Below are positions 18,277 through 28,088 of a stretch of 64,000 nucleotides of DNA, piece by piece. The notes beneath the pieces are model-generated. The model searched no databases. It saw only the letters and a list, made by a program, of their open reading frames with translations, and was not told the origin of the DNA. The first letter of the stretch is position 1, and every line of letters starts with the position of its first letter. This DNA is from JAVKMO01 sp031539345 (GTDB lineage Bacteria > Bacteroidota > Bacteroidia > Chitinophagales > Chitinophagaceae), in the NCBI GenBank assembly GCA_031539345.1, contig JAVKMO010000023.1:1-64000 (forward strand), given 5' to 3'. Both the position numbers and the translations under genes were made by a program.

Positions 18277-19581
18277 ATGAAAATAAGCGTTATTGGCACT
18301 GGTTACGTAGGTTTAGTAACAGGTACTTGTTTGGCAGAAACAGGTAATGATGTAATTTGTATGGATATTGACATACAAAAAGTACAATCTCTACAACAAG
18401 GTAAAATTACAATTTATGAACCCGGTCTAGAAAATATTTTTCTCCGGAATTTAAAGGAGCAACGCTTGCGTTTTACTAACGACATTGAAAGTGTTGTTAC
18501 ACATGGCGATATTATTTTCTTAGCCTTGCCAACCCCACCTGGTGAAGATGGGTCAGCAGATTTGTCTTACATTTTGAATGTGTCCGAGCAGTTAGGACGG
18601 CTGATTAAAAACTATAAAGTCATTGTTGATAAAAGTACTGTACCTGTAGGAACATCACAAAAAGTACGCACCGCAATTGCTAAAAATTGCAAGGTGAATA
18701 TTGATGTTGTGTCGAACCCAGAATTTTTGAGAGAAGGTTTTGCTGTTGAAGATTTTTTAAAACCTGACCGCATTGTTATTGGTACAACATCACAACAAGC
18801 AGAAAAATTGATGCAAGAACTATATGCTCCTTATGTGCGACAAGGAAACCCAATTATTATCATGGACGAAGCATCTGCAGAACTTACGAAATATGCTGCC
18901 AATGCCTTTTTAGCCATGAAAATTTCTTTTATGAATGAGGTGGCTTTATTATGCGAAAAAGTTGGTGCAAATGTAGATATGATTAGACGAGGTATAGGAA
19001 CAGACGACAGAATTGGCAAAAGATTTCTTTTTCCAGGTATTGGATATGGTGGGTCTTGCTTTCCTAAAGATGTACAAGCACTACATAAAACAGCACAAGA
19101 TTTTAAGTATGATTTTAAAATTTTAAGTGCCGTTATGTTGGTGAATAAGGAACAACGTCTACATTTTATTCATCGTATCATCAGCCATTTCAATAACGAT
19201 TTAAAAGGAAAAAAAATTGCCTTGTGGGGTTTGGCTTTTAAACCGAATACCGATGACATTCGTGAAGCACCAGCCTTGGATATTATAGAGCATTTACTTC
19301 AACACGGAGCAACCATCAACGCCTATGACCCAGAAGCTATGCCACATGTTCAAAAACGCATGAATGGCAACACCGCCATACAATTTAAAAATAATATGTA
19401 CGAGTGTACAACGAATGCAGACGCACTTATTGTTGCAACAGAATGGAACGAATTTAGAACCCCCAATTGGGAACGTTTAGAACAAACCTTTACAGCAAAA
19501 ATTATTTTTGACGGACGCAATGTGTTTGAACCGGCCATCATGAAACAAAAGGGATACACTTATATAAGTATCGGGAGATAA
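18277..19581 (+). CDS. UDP-glucose 6-dehydrogenase
   Basis: A 434-residue NAD-dependent enzyme that oxidises UDP-glucose to UDP-glucuronate for surface polysaccharide. It starts with the Rossmann motif GTGYVGLVTGTCLAETG. It continues with DKSTVPVGT, NPEFLREG, a central helix with KYAANAFLAMKISFMNE, and the catalytic Cys (about 260) in YGGSCFPKD. The C-terminal domain has ALWGLAFKPNTDDIREAPA. It starts 27 bases after the polyprenyl synthase. No glycosyltransferases follow; the next genes are convergent. Confidence 0.93.
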   Translation: MKISVIGTGYVGLVTGTCLAETGNDVICMDIDIQKVQSLQQGKITIYEPGLENIFLRNLKEQRLRFTNDIESVVTHGDIIFLALPTPPGEDGSADLSYILNVSEQLGRLIKNYKVIVDKSTVPVGTSQKVRTAIAKNCKVNIDVVSNPEFLREGFAVEDFLKPDRIVIGTTSQQAEKLMQELYAPYVRQGNPIIIMDEASAELTKYAANAFLAMKISFMNEVALLCEKVGANVDMIRRGIGTDDRIGKRFLFPGIGYGGSCFPKDVQALHKTAQDFKYDFKILSAVMLVNKEQRLHFIHRIISHFNNDLKGKKIALWGLAFKPNTDDIREAPALDIIEHLLQHGATINAYDPEAMPHVQKRMNGNTAIQFKNNMYECTTNADALIVATEWNEFRTPNWERLEQTFTAKIIFDGRNVFEPAIMKQKGYTYISIGR

Positions 19582-19718
19582 TTTATGGTTTTACTTGTTG
19601 TGAACAAAATTGAACATGAAAAATAAGTATTCGCAATCATCAAACCGGCTTTGCAAAGTGGGAGAATCGAGGCTCAGATGTTGAATTTATGACCAAATTT
19701 TATTGAAAATAGGCTATA

Positions 19719-20027
19719 CTAAATATTTTTTCGTAAAATTCTTTTAGGATAAAGCATTTTTATCCATAAATAAAAAAGCAGGGGAAATACAATAACCACA
19801 AAGTGATTAAGCTGATACGCTTTGTACAAATCAAAGTGAATGACTGCAATCATAGCTCTTGTTATACCACAGCCGTAACAGTTTTGTCCAACGACGTGTT
19901 TAAATAAACAAATTGATTGTTGTTCTGTCAGCCATTCAACAGAAATGAAATGACAGATAAAGGGAATACAGAAAAAAAAGATTTGTGTGAGTCTTTTATT
20001 TATTAACCAATTTGTTACCTGACGCAT
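19719..20027 (-). CDS. DUF2752 membrane protein
   Basis: A 102-residue protein with two or three hydrophobic helices and the DUF2752 hallmark CYGCGITRA, usually CPGCGLTRA in the family. The function of the family is unknown. I chose the ATG at 20027, which overlaps the end of the upstream TM2 gene by 32 bases; a TTG at 20048 would lengthen it by seven residues. TM2 and DUF2752 genes often travel together in Bacteroidota, and the overlap supports co-translation. Confidence 0.75.
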   Translation of the reverse strand: MRQVTNWLINKRLTQIFFFCIPFICHFISVEWLTEQQSICLFKHVVGQNCYGCGITRAMIAVIHFDLYKAYQLNHFVVIVFPLLFYLWIKMLYPKRILRKNI

Positions 20028-20406
20028 CTTTAAAGTTTCCAATAGCAATTAAAATCAGGTCAATAAATGTCCAAATATAGCAACCTCCTAAAGTGAAGAG
20101 TTGAACAAGTCCAATAACAATATGACCCGTATAAAAACGATGAATGCCGAGCCCACCCGTAAAAATGCACAACAATAAAGTCGCCAACCAATCTTTGCTT
20201 TCGGACTGATTCATGTCTTTGTTTGCGGTATCTATTTTTACGTCTTCGTTTATAGGAACGCCACATTTCATACAGATGTTTGCATTTGGAGCTGTATCTG
20301 ACTTACAGTTATAACAGTACTTATTTTCTGCTTTTGGAGGCGTGCCACAAGCAACGCACATAATGGCTTTTTCAGAAACTTCATTTCCACAATTTCTACA
20401 ATACAT
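19996..20406 (-). CDS. Double zinc-ribbon TM2-domain protein
   Basis: A 136-residue protein. The N-terminus carries two zinc-ribbon knuckle pairs: CRNCGNEVSEKAIMCVACG (3-21) and CYNCKSDTAPNANICMKCG (31-49). After a charged linker comes a TM2 domain: WLATLLLCIFTGGLGIHRFY with the GxHRFYxG motif and a second helix TLGGCYIWTFIDLILI. TM2 proteins are small membrane proteins of uncertain role. Its 3' end overlaps the DUF2752 gene. Confidence 0.85.
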   Translation of the reverse strand: MYCRNCGNEVSEKAIMCVACGTPPKAENKYCYNCKSDTAPNANICMKCGVPINEDVKIDTANKDMNQSESKDWLATLLLCIFTGGLGIHRFYTGHIVIGLVQLFTLGGCYIWTFIDLILIAIGNFKDASGNKLVNK

Positions 20407-20448
20407 AAATCTTATTTTAAGGTGAAGAAAAGGTTGAGTGCTAAAAAA

Positions 20449-22704
20449 TTAATTTTTAGGATTTTGTTCAAGGGCAAACATTTTTTTTCCAATCATTTCT
20501 TTTAAAATAGAAACTGTTTCTATCAATTGAATGTCTTTGCGTAAACTTTTTGCCCATTCTTGATTGCGTTGGTTTTTATCTTCTTCTTTAAATTTTTGTT
20601 TGTCGATTGCCATCAAATTGACGTTGATGCTGTCTTTGTATTGTTTGACACTGCTATCAATTTTTTCTGCAATGTGTTTAATGTGTTGTTTTTGTTGAAC
20701 AAAACTGTCTAATTGGAGTGGGGTATTGAGGTTGCGTAAATCAAAGAGTGTTTTTGTATTTTCTTTAATTGCTTTAAAATAAGGGTTGGCAGCAATTTTT
20801 GTATTGGCGTTTTCAATTAGTTTCGTTTTATCAAAATTCGAGTACATCCAAGGTTTGAATTCTGCACTTGCAATTTGGTCATAAGGCATTGCATTGATAT
20901 TGTCGTTTTCTTTGATTTTTAAATATTCTAATCGACTTGGAAAAATAATATCGGGTACAACGCCTAAGCGTTGAGTTGAATTTCCATTGATGCGATAAAA
21001 TTTTTGAATACTGAGTTTGATTGTTCCCATTTCTTTGACTGCTGTATCATTCCAATTTGGGGGCAATCCAAGTGGCTTTGTTGTTTGTACAGTTCCTTTG
21101 CCATAGGTCGTGTTTCCGACAACAATTCCTCGTTGGTAATCTTGCATCGCAGCAGCAAAAATTTCAGAAGCCGAAGCACTCAATTCATTCACCATAATCG
21201 TCATTGGACCTGGATATAAAATCCATTTGTATTTGTCTTCTAACGTTGATGTTCTACCTTGTTTGTTTTTTATTTGAACAATAGGACCGCTTGAAATAAA
21301 GAAGCCTGCCATTTGAACTACATCATGCAAAGACCCTCCGCCATTATTTCTTAAGTCAATAACAATGCCGTCAATGTTTTCTTTTTTTAATTTTTCAATT
21401 TCTGTGGCTGCATCAATATAGCTTTGACTTCCATTTTCAGCATCTCCAAAATCAGCGTAAAATTCTGGCACATAGAGAAAACCAATTTTATATCCATCTT
21501 CTTCTATAATGGCACTTTTAACTAAAGTTTCATCTGTTTTTACCTCTTCTCGAACAATTTTAATTGTTTCTATTTCTCCTGTAAGGTGTTTTATTTCTAA
21601 AGTTACAACTGTGCCTTGGTCGCCACGAATCAATTTTACGGCTTCTGTAGTTTCATAATTCATCATATCTACTAAGGTGTCATTGCCTTGACCGACACGT
21701 AAAATAATATCACCAGCTAATATTTTTTTTGACTTTAATGCAGCACCACCCAAAAGAAGTTTTTCAATTTTTATGCCGTTATCATCTTCTCTTAATTGTG
21801 CACCAATGCCATAAAATTTTTTCTTCATTGACTCGTCAAATGAACGCTTTTCAGCTGGTGGCAAAAATGAAGTATGTGGATCTAAGGTTTCTAAAATGGT
21901 ATTGATATAAATGTTGAATTTTTCATCGATGTTAAATCGTTTTTCTACACGCTCAAACAATTTAGTGAAAATTTTTGTGATTTTTTTTCTCACATCTTTC
22001 TCAATCACGCTATCTGCTTTAATGACATAAGAAGTGTCTTTTGATTTAATATGACCCAATGAATCAACGTAACTATTTTTCTTCTTCCGTGCCATTTCAT
22101 TTTCATAACGGTCAATCATCATGTATTTTAAATATTGTTTCCAAGCCTTTTGCCTTAATGCAGTTTTTGCTTTTGGGGATAAGTTATGGTCATTTAAAAA
22201 TGCAACTGAATCTCTTTCTGAATTAAAACTATCTATTGAAGAAAACGTAATTGGTGTATCCAATAATTGAAAAACAATGCGCTTATTTTCTTTTGACCTG
22301 ATATTGTAAATAGAATCTACAGCCACTAAAAAATGATATTGTTTCGTGTTCCATTCATTATCTAAAGTGTATTCATATTTTTTTAAAGCGTCAATATCTG
22401 ATTGAAAGAAAATGAGTTTGTCGTTGTCAATGTCATTCAAATAAGTTTTGAAAAGAATGGCAGAAAAACTGTCATTAAACGGTTTTAAAGCATAATAATC
22501 TTTCTCTAAAGTGTTTTCTGTTTTTTCAATGATATAGTCAAATCTTGTCAATTGTTTTTGACTTAAAATGAATTGTGATGTTGGGGTTACTCGCTCTTTA
22601 TGTGCCAGAGGTTTTTTTGTTTTGGGCAAACGGTTTTGACCGAAAGCCGCATGATAGAAGAAACATTCAAATACTAAAAAACTTAAAATAACAAAACGTA
22701 GCAT
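20449..22704 (-). CDS. prc: Carboxy-terminal (tail-specific) processing protease
   Basis: A 751-residue secreted or periplasmic protease with an N-terminal signal segment. The order is N-terminal helical domain, a PDZ domain around YGIGAQLREDDNGIKIEKLL (about 290-370), the S41 catalytic core and a C-terminal DUF3340 helical region. The Ser-Lys dyad is visible as NELSASASEIFAAA (Ser near 510) and TTYGKGTVQ (Lys near 535); IDLRNNGGGSL is also present. It trims C-terminal tails of periplasmic proteins and, in relatives, controls peptidoglycan hydrolases. The length matches the Prc/Tsp type rather than the shorter CtpA. Confidence 0.93.
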   Translation of the reverse strand: MLRFVILSFLVFECFFYHAAFGQNRLPKTKKPLAHKERVTPTSQFILSQKQLTRFDYIIEKTENTLEKDYYALKPFNDSFSAILFKTYLNDIDNDKLIFFQSDIDALKKYEYTLDNEWNTKQYHFLVAVDSIYNIRSKENKRIVFQLLDTPITFSSIDSFNSERDSVAFLNDHNLSPKAKTALRQKAWKQYLKYMMIDRYENEMARKKKNSYVDSLGHIKSKDTSYVIKADSVIEKDVRKKITKIFTKLFERVEKRFNIDEKFNIYINTILETLDPHTSFLPPAEKRSFDESMKKKFYGIGAQLREDDNGIKIEKLLLGGAALKSKKILAGDIILRVGQGNDTLVDMMNYETTEAVKLIRGDQGTVVTLEIKHLTGEIETIKIVREEVKTDETLVKSAIIEEDGYKIGFLYVPEFYADFGDAENGSQSYIDAATEIEKLKKENIDGIVIDLRNNGGGSLHDVVQMAGFFISSGPIVQIKNKQGRTSTLEDKYKWILYPGPMTIMVNELSASASEIFAAAMQDYQRGIVVGNTTYGKGTVQTTKPLGLPPNWNDTAVKEMGTIKLSIQKFYRINGNSTQRLGVVPDIIFPSRLEYLKIKENDNINAMPYDQIASAEFKPWMYSNFDKTKLIENANTKIAANPYFKAIKENTKTLFDLRNLNTPLQLDSFVQQKQHIKHIAEKIDSSVKQYKDSINVNLMAIDKQKFKEEDKNQRNQEWAKSLRKDIQLIETVSILKEMIGKKMFALEQNPKN

Positions 22705-22788
22705 ACAAGATTTTTTTTAAAGAAATACGAACCTAAACAAAAATAAGACTTAGTGATAGTGAGCCAATAGTCATTGAGAAAATAATAA

Positions 22789-24039
22789 TCAGATGATTTG
22801 CCAATCAACAAGTTTATTTTCTAATCCTTGTTGATAGAGCGTTTTAATTTTAATATAATTATCTGTATAGCCTTCTATGGTATTATCATTTTGTTTGCTT
22901 TCAAACAAAACTTGGCGTATAGTTTGAATATGTTGGCTATAAAAATGGGCACTTTTTTTAAATGACAAATTGCGTAAAACCTTGTTGCGTTGTTTGCGTA
23001 CGTGCATGGGAATGCTATCAGAGAAAGTTGCTGCCAATGTATTATTGCGTTCAGAATACGTAAATACGTGCAAATAAGACACATCTAAATTGTCTATGAA
23101 ATCAACACATTCGACAAATTCTTCTTCTGTTTCACCAGGAAATCCAACAATCACATCAACGCCAATGCCACAATGGGGGATAAGTTGCTTGATGCGTTGA
23201 ATTTTTTCTGCGTACAATTCTTTTTGATAACGCCGACGCATTAAGCCCAAAATTTTATTGCTTCCACTTTGTAAAGGGATATGAAAATGTGGCATGAAGT
23301 TTTTACTCGTGCGAACAATTTCAATAATGTCATCGGTCAATAAATTCGGTTCTATAGACGAGATTCTGAATCGTGGCGACACTTCTAAAGCTGCCAATTG
23401 TTGAACGACAGACGTAAAATTAGTTTGTTCAAATTCGTAGTCACCCAAATTGACTCCTGTTAATACAATCTCTTGAATGCCTTTTGAAACAAGCGTTTGT
23501 ACATTATTGAGAATGTTTTCCATTGTGTCGCTGCGACTTTTTCCACGTGCCAAAGGAATGGTGCAATAAGAACAATTGTAATTGCAGCCGTCTTGAATTT
23601 TCAAAAAAGCACGCGTTCTGTCTTGATAGGAAAAAGCACTTTTAAAATCTTCTACGCTATCAATTTCACAACCATGCACCTGTGCCGTTTGTTGTTTCGT
23701 TAGGGTTTGAATATGCTCAGTCAAGTTAAATTTTTCACTCGCACCAAGCACCAAATCAACACCTTCAAGTGCTGCAATTTCTTGTGGATTTAATTGGGCA
23801 TAGCACCCCGTTACAACAATGAAAGCGGCTGGGTTTTTTTTATGTAAAGACCTGATGATTTGTTTGCATTCTTTGTCTGCATTGTCTGTTACCGAGCAAG
23901 TATTTAAAATGTAAATATCAGCAAGCTCGTCAATCGATTTTGACACATACCCTTGGTTTTGCAATTGTCTTGACAGCGTTGATGATTCTGAAAAATTTAA
24001 TTTGCAACCTAAAGTATGAAGGGCAAAAGTTGTTTGCAT
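22789..24039 (-). CDS. mtaB: tRNA t6A37 methylthiotransferase MtaB
   Basis: A 416-residue radical-SAM enzyme that adds a methylthio group to t6A37 of tRNAs. The N-terminal UPF0004 domain begins HTLGCKLNFSESS with the first Cys of the auxiliary cluster; others are in LNTCSVT and VVTGCYAQL. The radical-SAM Cys triad lies in GCNYNCSYCTIPLARG (about 152-167). GCKLNFSES rather than GCQMN favours MtaB over MiaB. The last part is a short TRAM-like region ending LVDWQII. It is 85 bases downstream of the protease gene, on the same strand. Confidence 0.9.
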   Translation of the reverse strand: MQTTFALHTLGCKLNFSESSTLSRQLQNQGYVSKSIDELADIYILNTCSVTDNADKECKQIIRSLHKKNPAAFIVVTGCYAQLNPQEIAALEGVDLVLGASEKFNLTEHIQTLTKQQTAQVHGCEIDSVEDFKSAFSYQDRTRAFLKIQDGCNYNCSYCTIPLARGKSRSDTMENILNNVQTLVSKGIQEIVLTGVNLGDYEFEQTNFTSVVQQLAALEVSPRFRISSIEPNLLTDDIIEIVRTSKNFMPHFHIPLQSGSNKILGLMRRRYQKELYAEKIQRIKQLIPHCGIGVDVIVGFPGETEEEFVECVDFIDNLDVSYLHVFTYSERNNTLAATFSDSIPMHVRKQRNKVLRNLSFKKSAHFYSQHIQTIRQVLFESKQNDNTIEGYTDNYIKIKTLYQQGLENKLVDWQII

Positions 24040-24155
24040 AAAAAAGAAACAATAAGAAAAAAAATAAACCCTGACAAATCTATTTTAAACTTTGATGCGT
24101 AGTCAAGGTTTGTCTTTAATTCTTCCTTAAAATAGTCATCACTAAACGAAGACAT

Positions 24156-25514
24156 TTAAAAAGTAGTTACAGCGTTACTCAAATCATATATAAAACTTTC
24201 TTTCAAAATATTTTTTACAATACTACTGCCTGCGGCACTTCTAGTACCTCCTGCACAATGGATCAATATTGGTTTGTTAGCAGGTATTTCATTGGTTCGT
24301 TCTCTGAGTTCGGCTAATGGTATATTGATGGCATTTGCAAAAATTTGTTTCTCTTTTACTTCACTTGTATTGCGAATATCAACAATAGTATAATCATCTA
24401 CATTGTTTTTAAAATGCTCCAGATTAAATTCATCTTCTTTAGTTACACAAAATTGTCCTAAAAATGCTCCTTTAATCTGTTTTTCATAACCAATTTTTGC
24501 GATTCGTTCTGTCAGTTCATCTAATTGTGTTTCGGTTTCTGCCACTAAATAAAATGCTTCGTTTGGTGCAACAATACTTCCTAACCAAGTTTCAAACTTC
24601 CCTCCAATTTGTAGGTTAATACTGTTTTCAAAATGTCCTTCTTTAAAAATCGCCTGAGGTCTTACATCAATAATCAATACATTTTTTTCAATTCTGTTTA
24701 AACAAGCTTCACAGGTTATTTTTTCCATTCGATTAACCATTTCAATGCTTGATGCAAAAGGCTCTGCTCCTTTTTTATTAAGAGCCACATCAAATCCAAA
24801 ATATTTTGGTATAAAGGGTTGATCTGCAATTAAGCTTTTGATAAAATCAGCTTCTTGCATAGTTTGTAAGCTCCAATTATTTATTTTTTCTGCACCGATA
24901 GTACTGCTATTTGCCTCACTCAAACCCTTGCCACACAAGGAACCTGCACCATGTGCTGGATAAACCAATACACCATCTGCCAAAGGCATTAACCTATTTC
25001 TCAAACTGTGGTACATATCTTTTGCTAAACTTTCTCTCGTTGCTATAATGTTTCCTACTTGCTCTCTTAAATCGGGTCTGCCACAGTCTCCAATAAACAA
25101 AGTGTCGCCAGTAAATACAGCCTCGTCTTTTCCATCAACTTCTAATACTATAGAAATACTATCAGGTGAATGTCCTGGAGTATTCATTGCTTTAAGTATT
25201 GTATTTCCTAATTGAATAGTAGCACCATCGTCAAAAGTACTGTGTGAATATTCTGCTCCTACTAATTTACTTACATAAATAATAGCACCAGTGGTTTGAT
25301 GAATTTCTAAATGGCTGCTTACAAAATCGGCGTGTGGGTGCGTTTCAATTACGCCTATAATTTTTGAATTGTGTTGTTGTGCAAAATTGTAATAGGGTTG
25401 GGGGTTACGAGCAGGGTCAATCAATATCATTTCTCCATTGCTAACAATAGCATAGGCATAATGGGATAGTGGTTTGTCCTCAAATTGTTGAATGAAAAAT
25501 TTTGTAGGGTTCAT
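24156..25514 (-). CDS. Persulfide dioxygenase-type metallo-beta-lactamase fused to two rhodanese domains
   Basis: A 452-residue fusion. The N-terminal metallo-beta-lactamase domain has metal ligands His59, His61, Asp63 and His68 in ETHPHADFVSSHLE, then TPGHSPDS and FTGDTLFIGDCGRPDL, the ETHE1-like pattern. The first rhodanese (about 255-350) has no active-site Cys in its loop, so it is probably structural. The second (about 360-452) keeps the loop with Cys420 in HCAGGTRSA. Such proteins oxidise glutathione persulfide or similar sulfane sulfur to sulfite. The TauE exporter upstream would remove the product, which fits a small sulfide-detoxification unit. Confidence 0.88.
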   Translation of the reverse strand: MNPTKFFIQQFEDKPLSHYAYAIVSNGEMILIDPARNPQPYYNFAQQHNSKIIGVIETHPHADFVSSHLEIHQTTGAIIYVSKLVGAEYSHSTFDDGATIQLGNTILKAMNTPGHSPDSISIVLEVDGKDEAVFTGDTLFIGDCGRPDLREQVGNIIATRESLAKDMYHSLRNRLMPLADGVLVYPAHGAGSLCGKGLSEANSSTIGAEKINNWSLQTMQEADFIKSLIADQPFIPKYFGFDVALNKKGAEPFASSIEMVNRMEKITCEACLNRIEKNVLIIDVRPQAIFKEGHFENSINLQIGGKFETWLGSIVAPNEAFYLVAETETQLDELTERIAKIGYEKQIKGAFLGQFCVTKEDEFNLEHFKNNVDDYTIVDIRNTSEVKEKQIFANAINIPLAELRERTNEIPANKPILIHCAGGTRSAAGSSIVKNILKESFIYDLSNAVTTF

Positions 25515-25526
25515 TTTTATTGAAAT

Positions 25527-25598
25527 TTATTTTTTTGAAAAGTTGATAAATAATTCTGTGGTATTTCTTTGTGCTACTGAATTGTAGCAAGTTTCCAT
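25527..25598 (-). CDS. Possible 23-residue peptide upstream of the persulfide dioxygenase
   Basis: A short frame METCYNSVAQRNTTELFINF followed by SKK ends 12 bases before the dioxygenase start, in the 139-base gap after the TauE gene. It contains one Cys. Position and size would suit a leader peptide, but nothing else supports it. Confidence 0.2.
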   Translation of the reverse strand: METCYNSVAQRNTTELFINFSKK

Positions 25599-25653
25599 TG
25601 TGTTGATTTTAAAATAAGGTGAAAAGAGTTTTTGATTAATTGTATCATTTTTT

Positions 25654-26436
25654 TTATTTGAAAATTGTTTCTTTAATAATAATGTAAATACCCATAACAA
25701 GAACAACCCAACCAAAAGCAGGTTTTAGTTTTTCGTTGCTGATACGTTTACTGAGTTGAAGCCCCAATAATATTCCTACTATGGCAAGTGCAGTAAAGAA
25801 GAGTAAAAATTGCCATTCAATAATGGTATGATGAAGACTGCCAGCAAAACCCACTAAAGCATTCAATGCAATGATTACTAACGAAGTAGCGACTGCATTT
25901 TTCATCGACAAATTGCCATAAAATAATAACGTTGGTATAATTAAAAAACCGCCACCTACACCCACAAATCCAGTAAGCGTACCAATTATAAATCCTAAAA
26001 TTACTAAGTTCAATAAACTTGATGAGGTATTTTGGGTCTCAATTTTGTTACCATTTCTTATCATTGAGATTGAGGCAAAAATCATTAACACAGCAAATGA
26101 TAATAGAATTAAAAAATCTTTACTGATTACAAATTCTCCTATTACAAAAAAAGTTTCGGGCAAATTTAGAACTATAAATTTTCTCATTATCAGTACAGCT
26201 AAAACACTTGGAATGCCAAAAAACAGGACAGATTTAAAGCCAATTTTTCTTTCTGCTATTCCTTTAATACTTCCTGCTAATGCTGAAATACCAACTATAA
26301 ATAAAGAATAGGTAGTTGCATTTGATGGCTCTATTTTAAATAAATATACTAATACAGGAATAGTAAGTATAGAACCACCGCTACCGATTAAGCCAAGAGA
26401 AATGCCAATTAAAATTGCTAATATAAAACCCACCAT
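25654..26436 (-). CDS. TauE/SafE-family sulfite/anion exporter
   Basis: A 260-residue inner-membrane protein with about eight hydrophobic helices. The two TauE repeats are visible: GISLGLIGSGGSILTIPVLV (about 12-31) and GTLTGFVGVGGGFLIIPTLL (about 157-176), each with the Gly-rich G(x)GGGxL turn. The family exports sulfite or organosulfonates. It lies directly upstream of the persulfide dioxygenase on the same strand, which makes sulfite the likely cargo. Confidence 0.88.
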   Translation of the reverse strand: MVGFILAILIGISLGLIGSGGSILTIPVLVYLFKIEPSNATTYSLFIVGISALAGSIKGIAERKIGFKSVLFFGIPSVLAVLIMRKFIVLNLPETFFVIGEFVISKDFLILLSFAVLMIFASISMIRNGNKIETQNTSSSLLNLVILGFIIGTLTGFVGVGGGFLIIPTLLFYGNLSMKNAVATSLVIIALNALVGFAGSLHHTIIEWQFLLFFTALAIVGILLGLQLSKRISNEKLKPAFGWVVLVMGIYIIIKETIFK

Positions 26437-26541
26437 TTGAATCTATAGATTAAATAAAGTTTTTCAAATTCAGCGGTATCAATGCTTTACAAGTCAAATA
26501 CAAAAATAATCCATTTAACATAATATCAATTATAGGAAAAA

Positions 26542-28056
26542 CTACAAAAGATTTTCAGGTCTCATTTGTGGGAAAAATAAAACGTCCTGTATCGATGTTT
26601 GACCTGTCATTAACATAGTTAAGCGGTCTATGCCAATCCCAATACCAGCTGTTGGAGGCATTCCATATTCTAAGGCACGTAAAAAATCTTGGTCAATAAA
26701 CATGGCTTCTTTGTCGCCGCGTTCTTGTAATTTCATTTGTTCTTCAAAACGCTGACGTTGGTCTATTGGGTCATTTAATTCACTATAAGCATTGGCAATT
26801 TCTTTTCCGTTTACAATCAACTCAAAGCGTTCTACAAGTCCTTTTTTTGTGCGATGCTTTTTTGTTAGCGGACTCATTTCAATTGGATAATCAATGACAA
26901 AAGTGGGTTCTATAAATTGATGTTCGCAAAGCGTCCCAAATAATTCATCAATCAATTTTGCTTTTCCATAATGAGCTTCAAAGTGAATATGATGTTTTTT
27001 GCAAAGGGTTTTTAGTTCTTCTTCAGTTTTGTTTTCAATGTTTTCACCGCTTGCGTTTTCTATGGCATCTAAAATGCCAATGCGTTGAAAAGGTGCTTTA
27101 AAATTGATGCTTTTATCACCCACTTGCACACTTGTTGTATTGTGTAATGTAAGGGCAATTTGTTCCAATAAACGCTCGGTTACGTCCATCATCCAAAAAT
27201 AATCTTTGTAAGCTGCATAAAATTCAAGCACCGTAAATTCTGGGTTATGCGTTCTGTCCATCCCTTCATTTCTAAAATCTTTTGCAAATTCATATACGCC
27301 TTCAAAGCCACCAACAATCAGTCTTTTTAGGTATAATTCATTGGCTATACGCAGATAAAGAGGAACATCTAAGGCATTGTGATGTGTAATAAAAGGACGT
27401 GCAGTTGCACCACCGGGAATACTTTGTAAAATGGGCGTTTCAACTTCTAAATATCCCATTTGATTGTAAAAATTGCGTATGGTATTGATGATTTTTGTAC
27501 GACTAATAAATACATTTTTAATGGCAGGGTTGATAATTAAATCAGCATAACGCTGTCTGTATCGAAACTCTACGTCTTCTACTGCGTCAAATGTTTCGCC
27601 TTCTTTTTCTTTTACAACGGGCAAAGGTTTGAGGCTTTTTGTAAGCAATTGAAAAGAAGTTGCATGAAGCGACATTTCGCCTGTTTTTGTTGTAAATAAA
27701 TATCCCGTTACGCCAATAATATCACCCATATCAAGGTGTTTTTTCCATACAATGTCATACATTGTTTTGTCTTCTTGTGGGCAGACATCATCTCTGCGAA
27801 TATAAATTTGGAGTTTCCCAGTACTATCTTGCAATACCGCAAAAGATGCTTTTCCCATATCTCTAACACTCATGATTCTGCCTGCAAAAGATATATTTTG
27901 AAATAATTCTTTTTTGTCTTCGTGGTATGTTTTTTTTAATTCTTCAGCCGTATGCGTAACGTCAAATAAAGGTGCAGGATATGGGTCAATGCCAAGCGCA
28001 ATAAGGTCTTGTAATTTTTGTCGTCTTAAAATTTCTTGTTCTGATAAATGTTGCAT
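26542..28056 (-). CDS. lysS: Lysyl-tRNA synthetase, class II
   Basis: A 504-residue class II enzyme that charges tRNA-Lys. The N-terminal OB domain (about 55-160) contains SFAGRIMSVRDMGKASFAVL. Motif 1 is near GYLEVETPILQSIPGGATAR, motif 2 is DFRNEGMDRTHNPEFTVLE, and motif 3 is PPTAGIGIGIDRLTMLMTG near the end. Length is normal. It is transcribed 32 bases downstream of the DUF2027-Smr gene. Confidence 0.96.
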   Translation of the reverse strand: MQHLSEQEILRRQKLQDLIALGIDPYPAPLFDVTHTAEELKKTYHEDKKELFQNISFAGRIMSVRDMGKASFAVLQDSTGKLQIYIRRDDVCPQEDKTMYDIVWKKHLDMGDIIGVTGYLFTTKTGEMSLHATSFQLLTKSLKPLPVVKEKEGETFDAVEDVEFRYRQRYADLIINPAIKNVFISRTKIINTIRNFYNQMGYLEVETPILQSIPGGATARPFITHHNALDVPLYLRIANELYLKRLIVGGFEGVYEFAKDFRNEGMDRTHNPEFTVLEFYAAYKDYFWMMDVTERLLEQIALTLHNTTSVQVGDKSINFKAPFQRIGILDAIENASGENIENKTEEELKTLCKKHHIHFEAHYGKAKLIDELFGTLCEHQFIEPTFVIDYPIEMSPLTKKHRTKKGLVERFELIVNGKEIANAYSELNDPIDQRQRFEEQMKLQERGDKEAMFIDQDFLRALEYGMPPTAGIGIGIDRLTMLMTGQTSIQDVLFFPQMRPENLL

Positions 28057-28088
28057 AAAATAAAATCTATAATGATCAATAAAATAAA

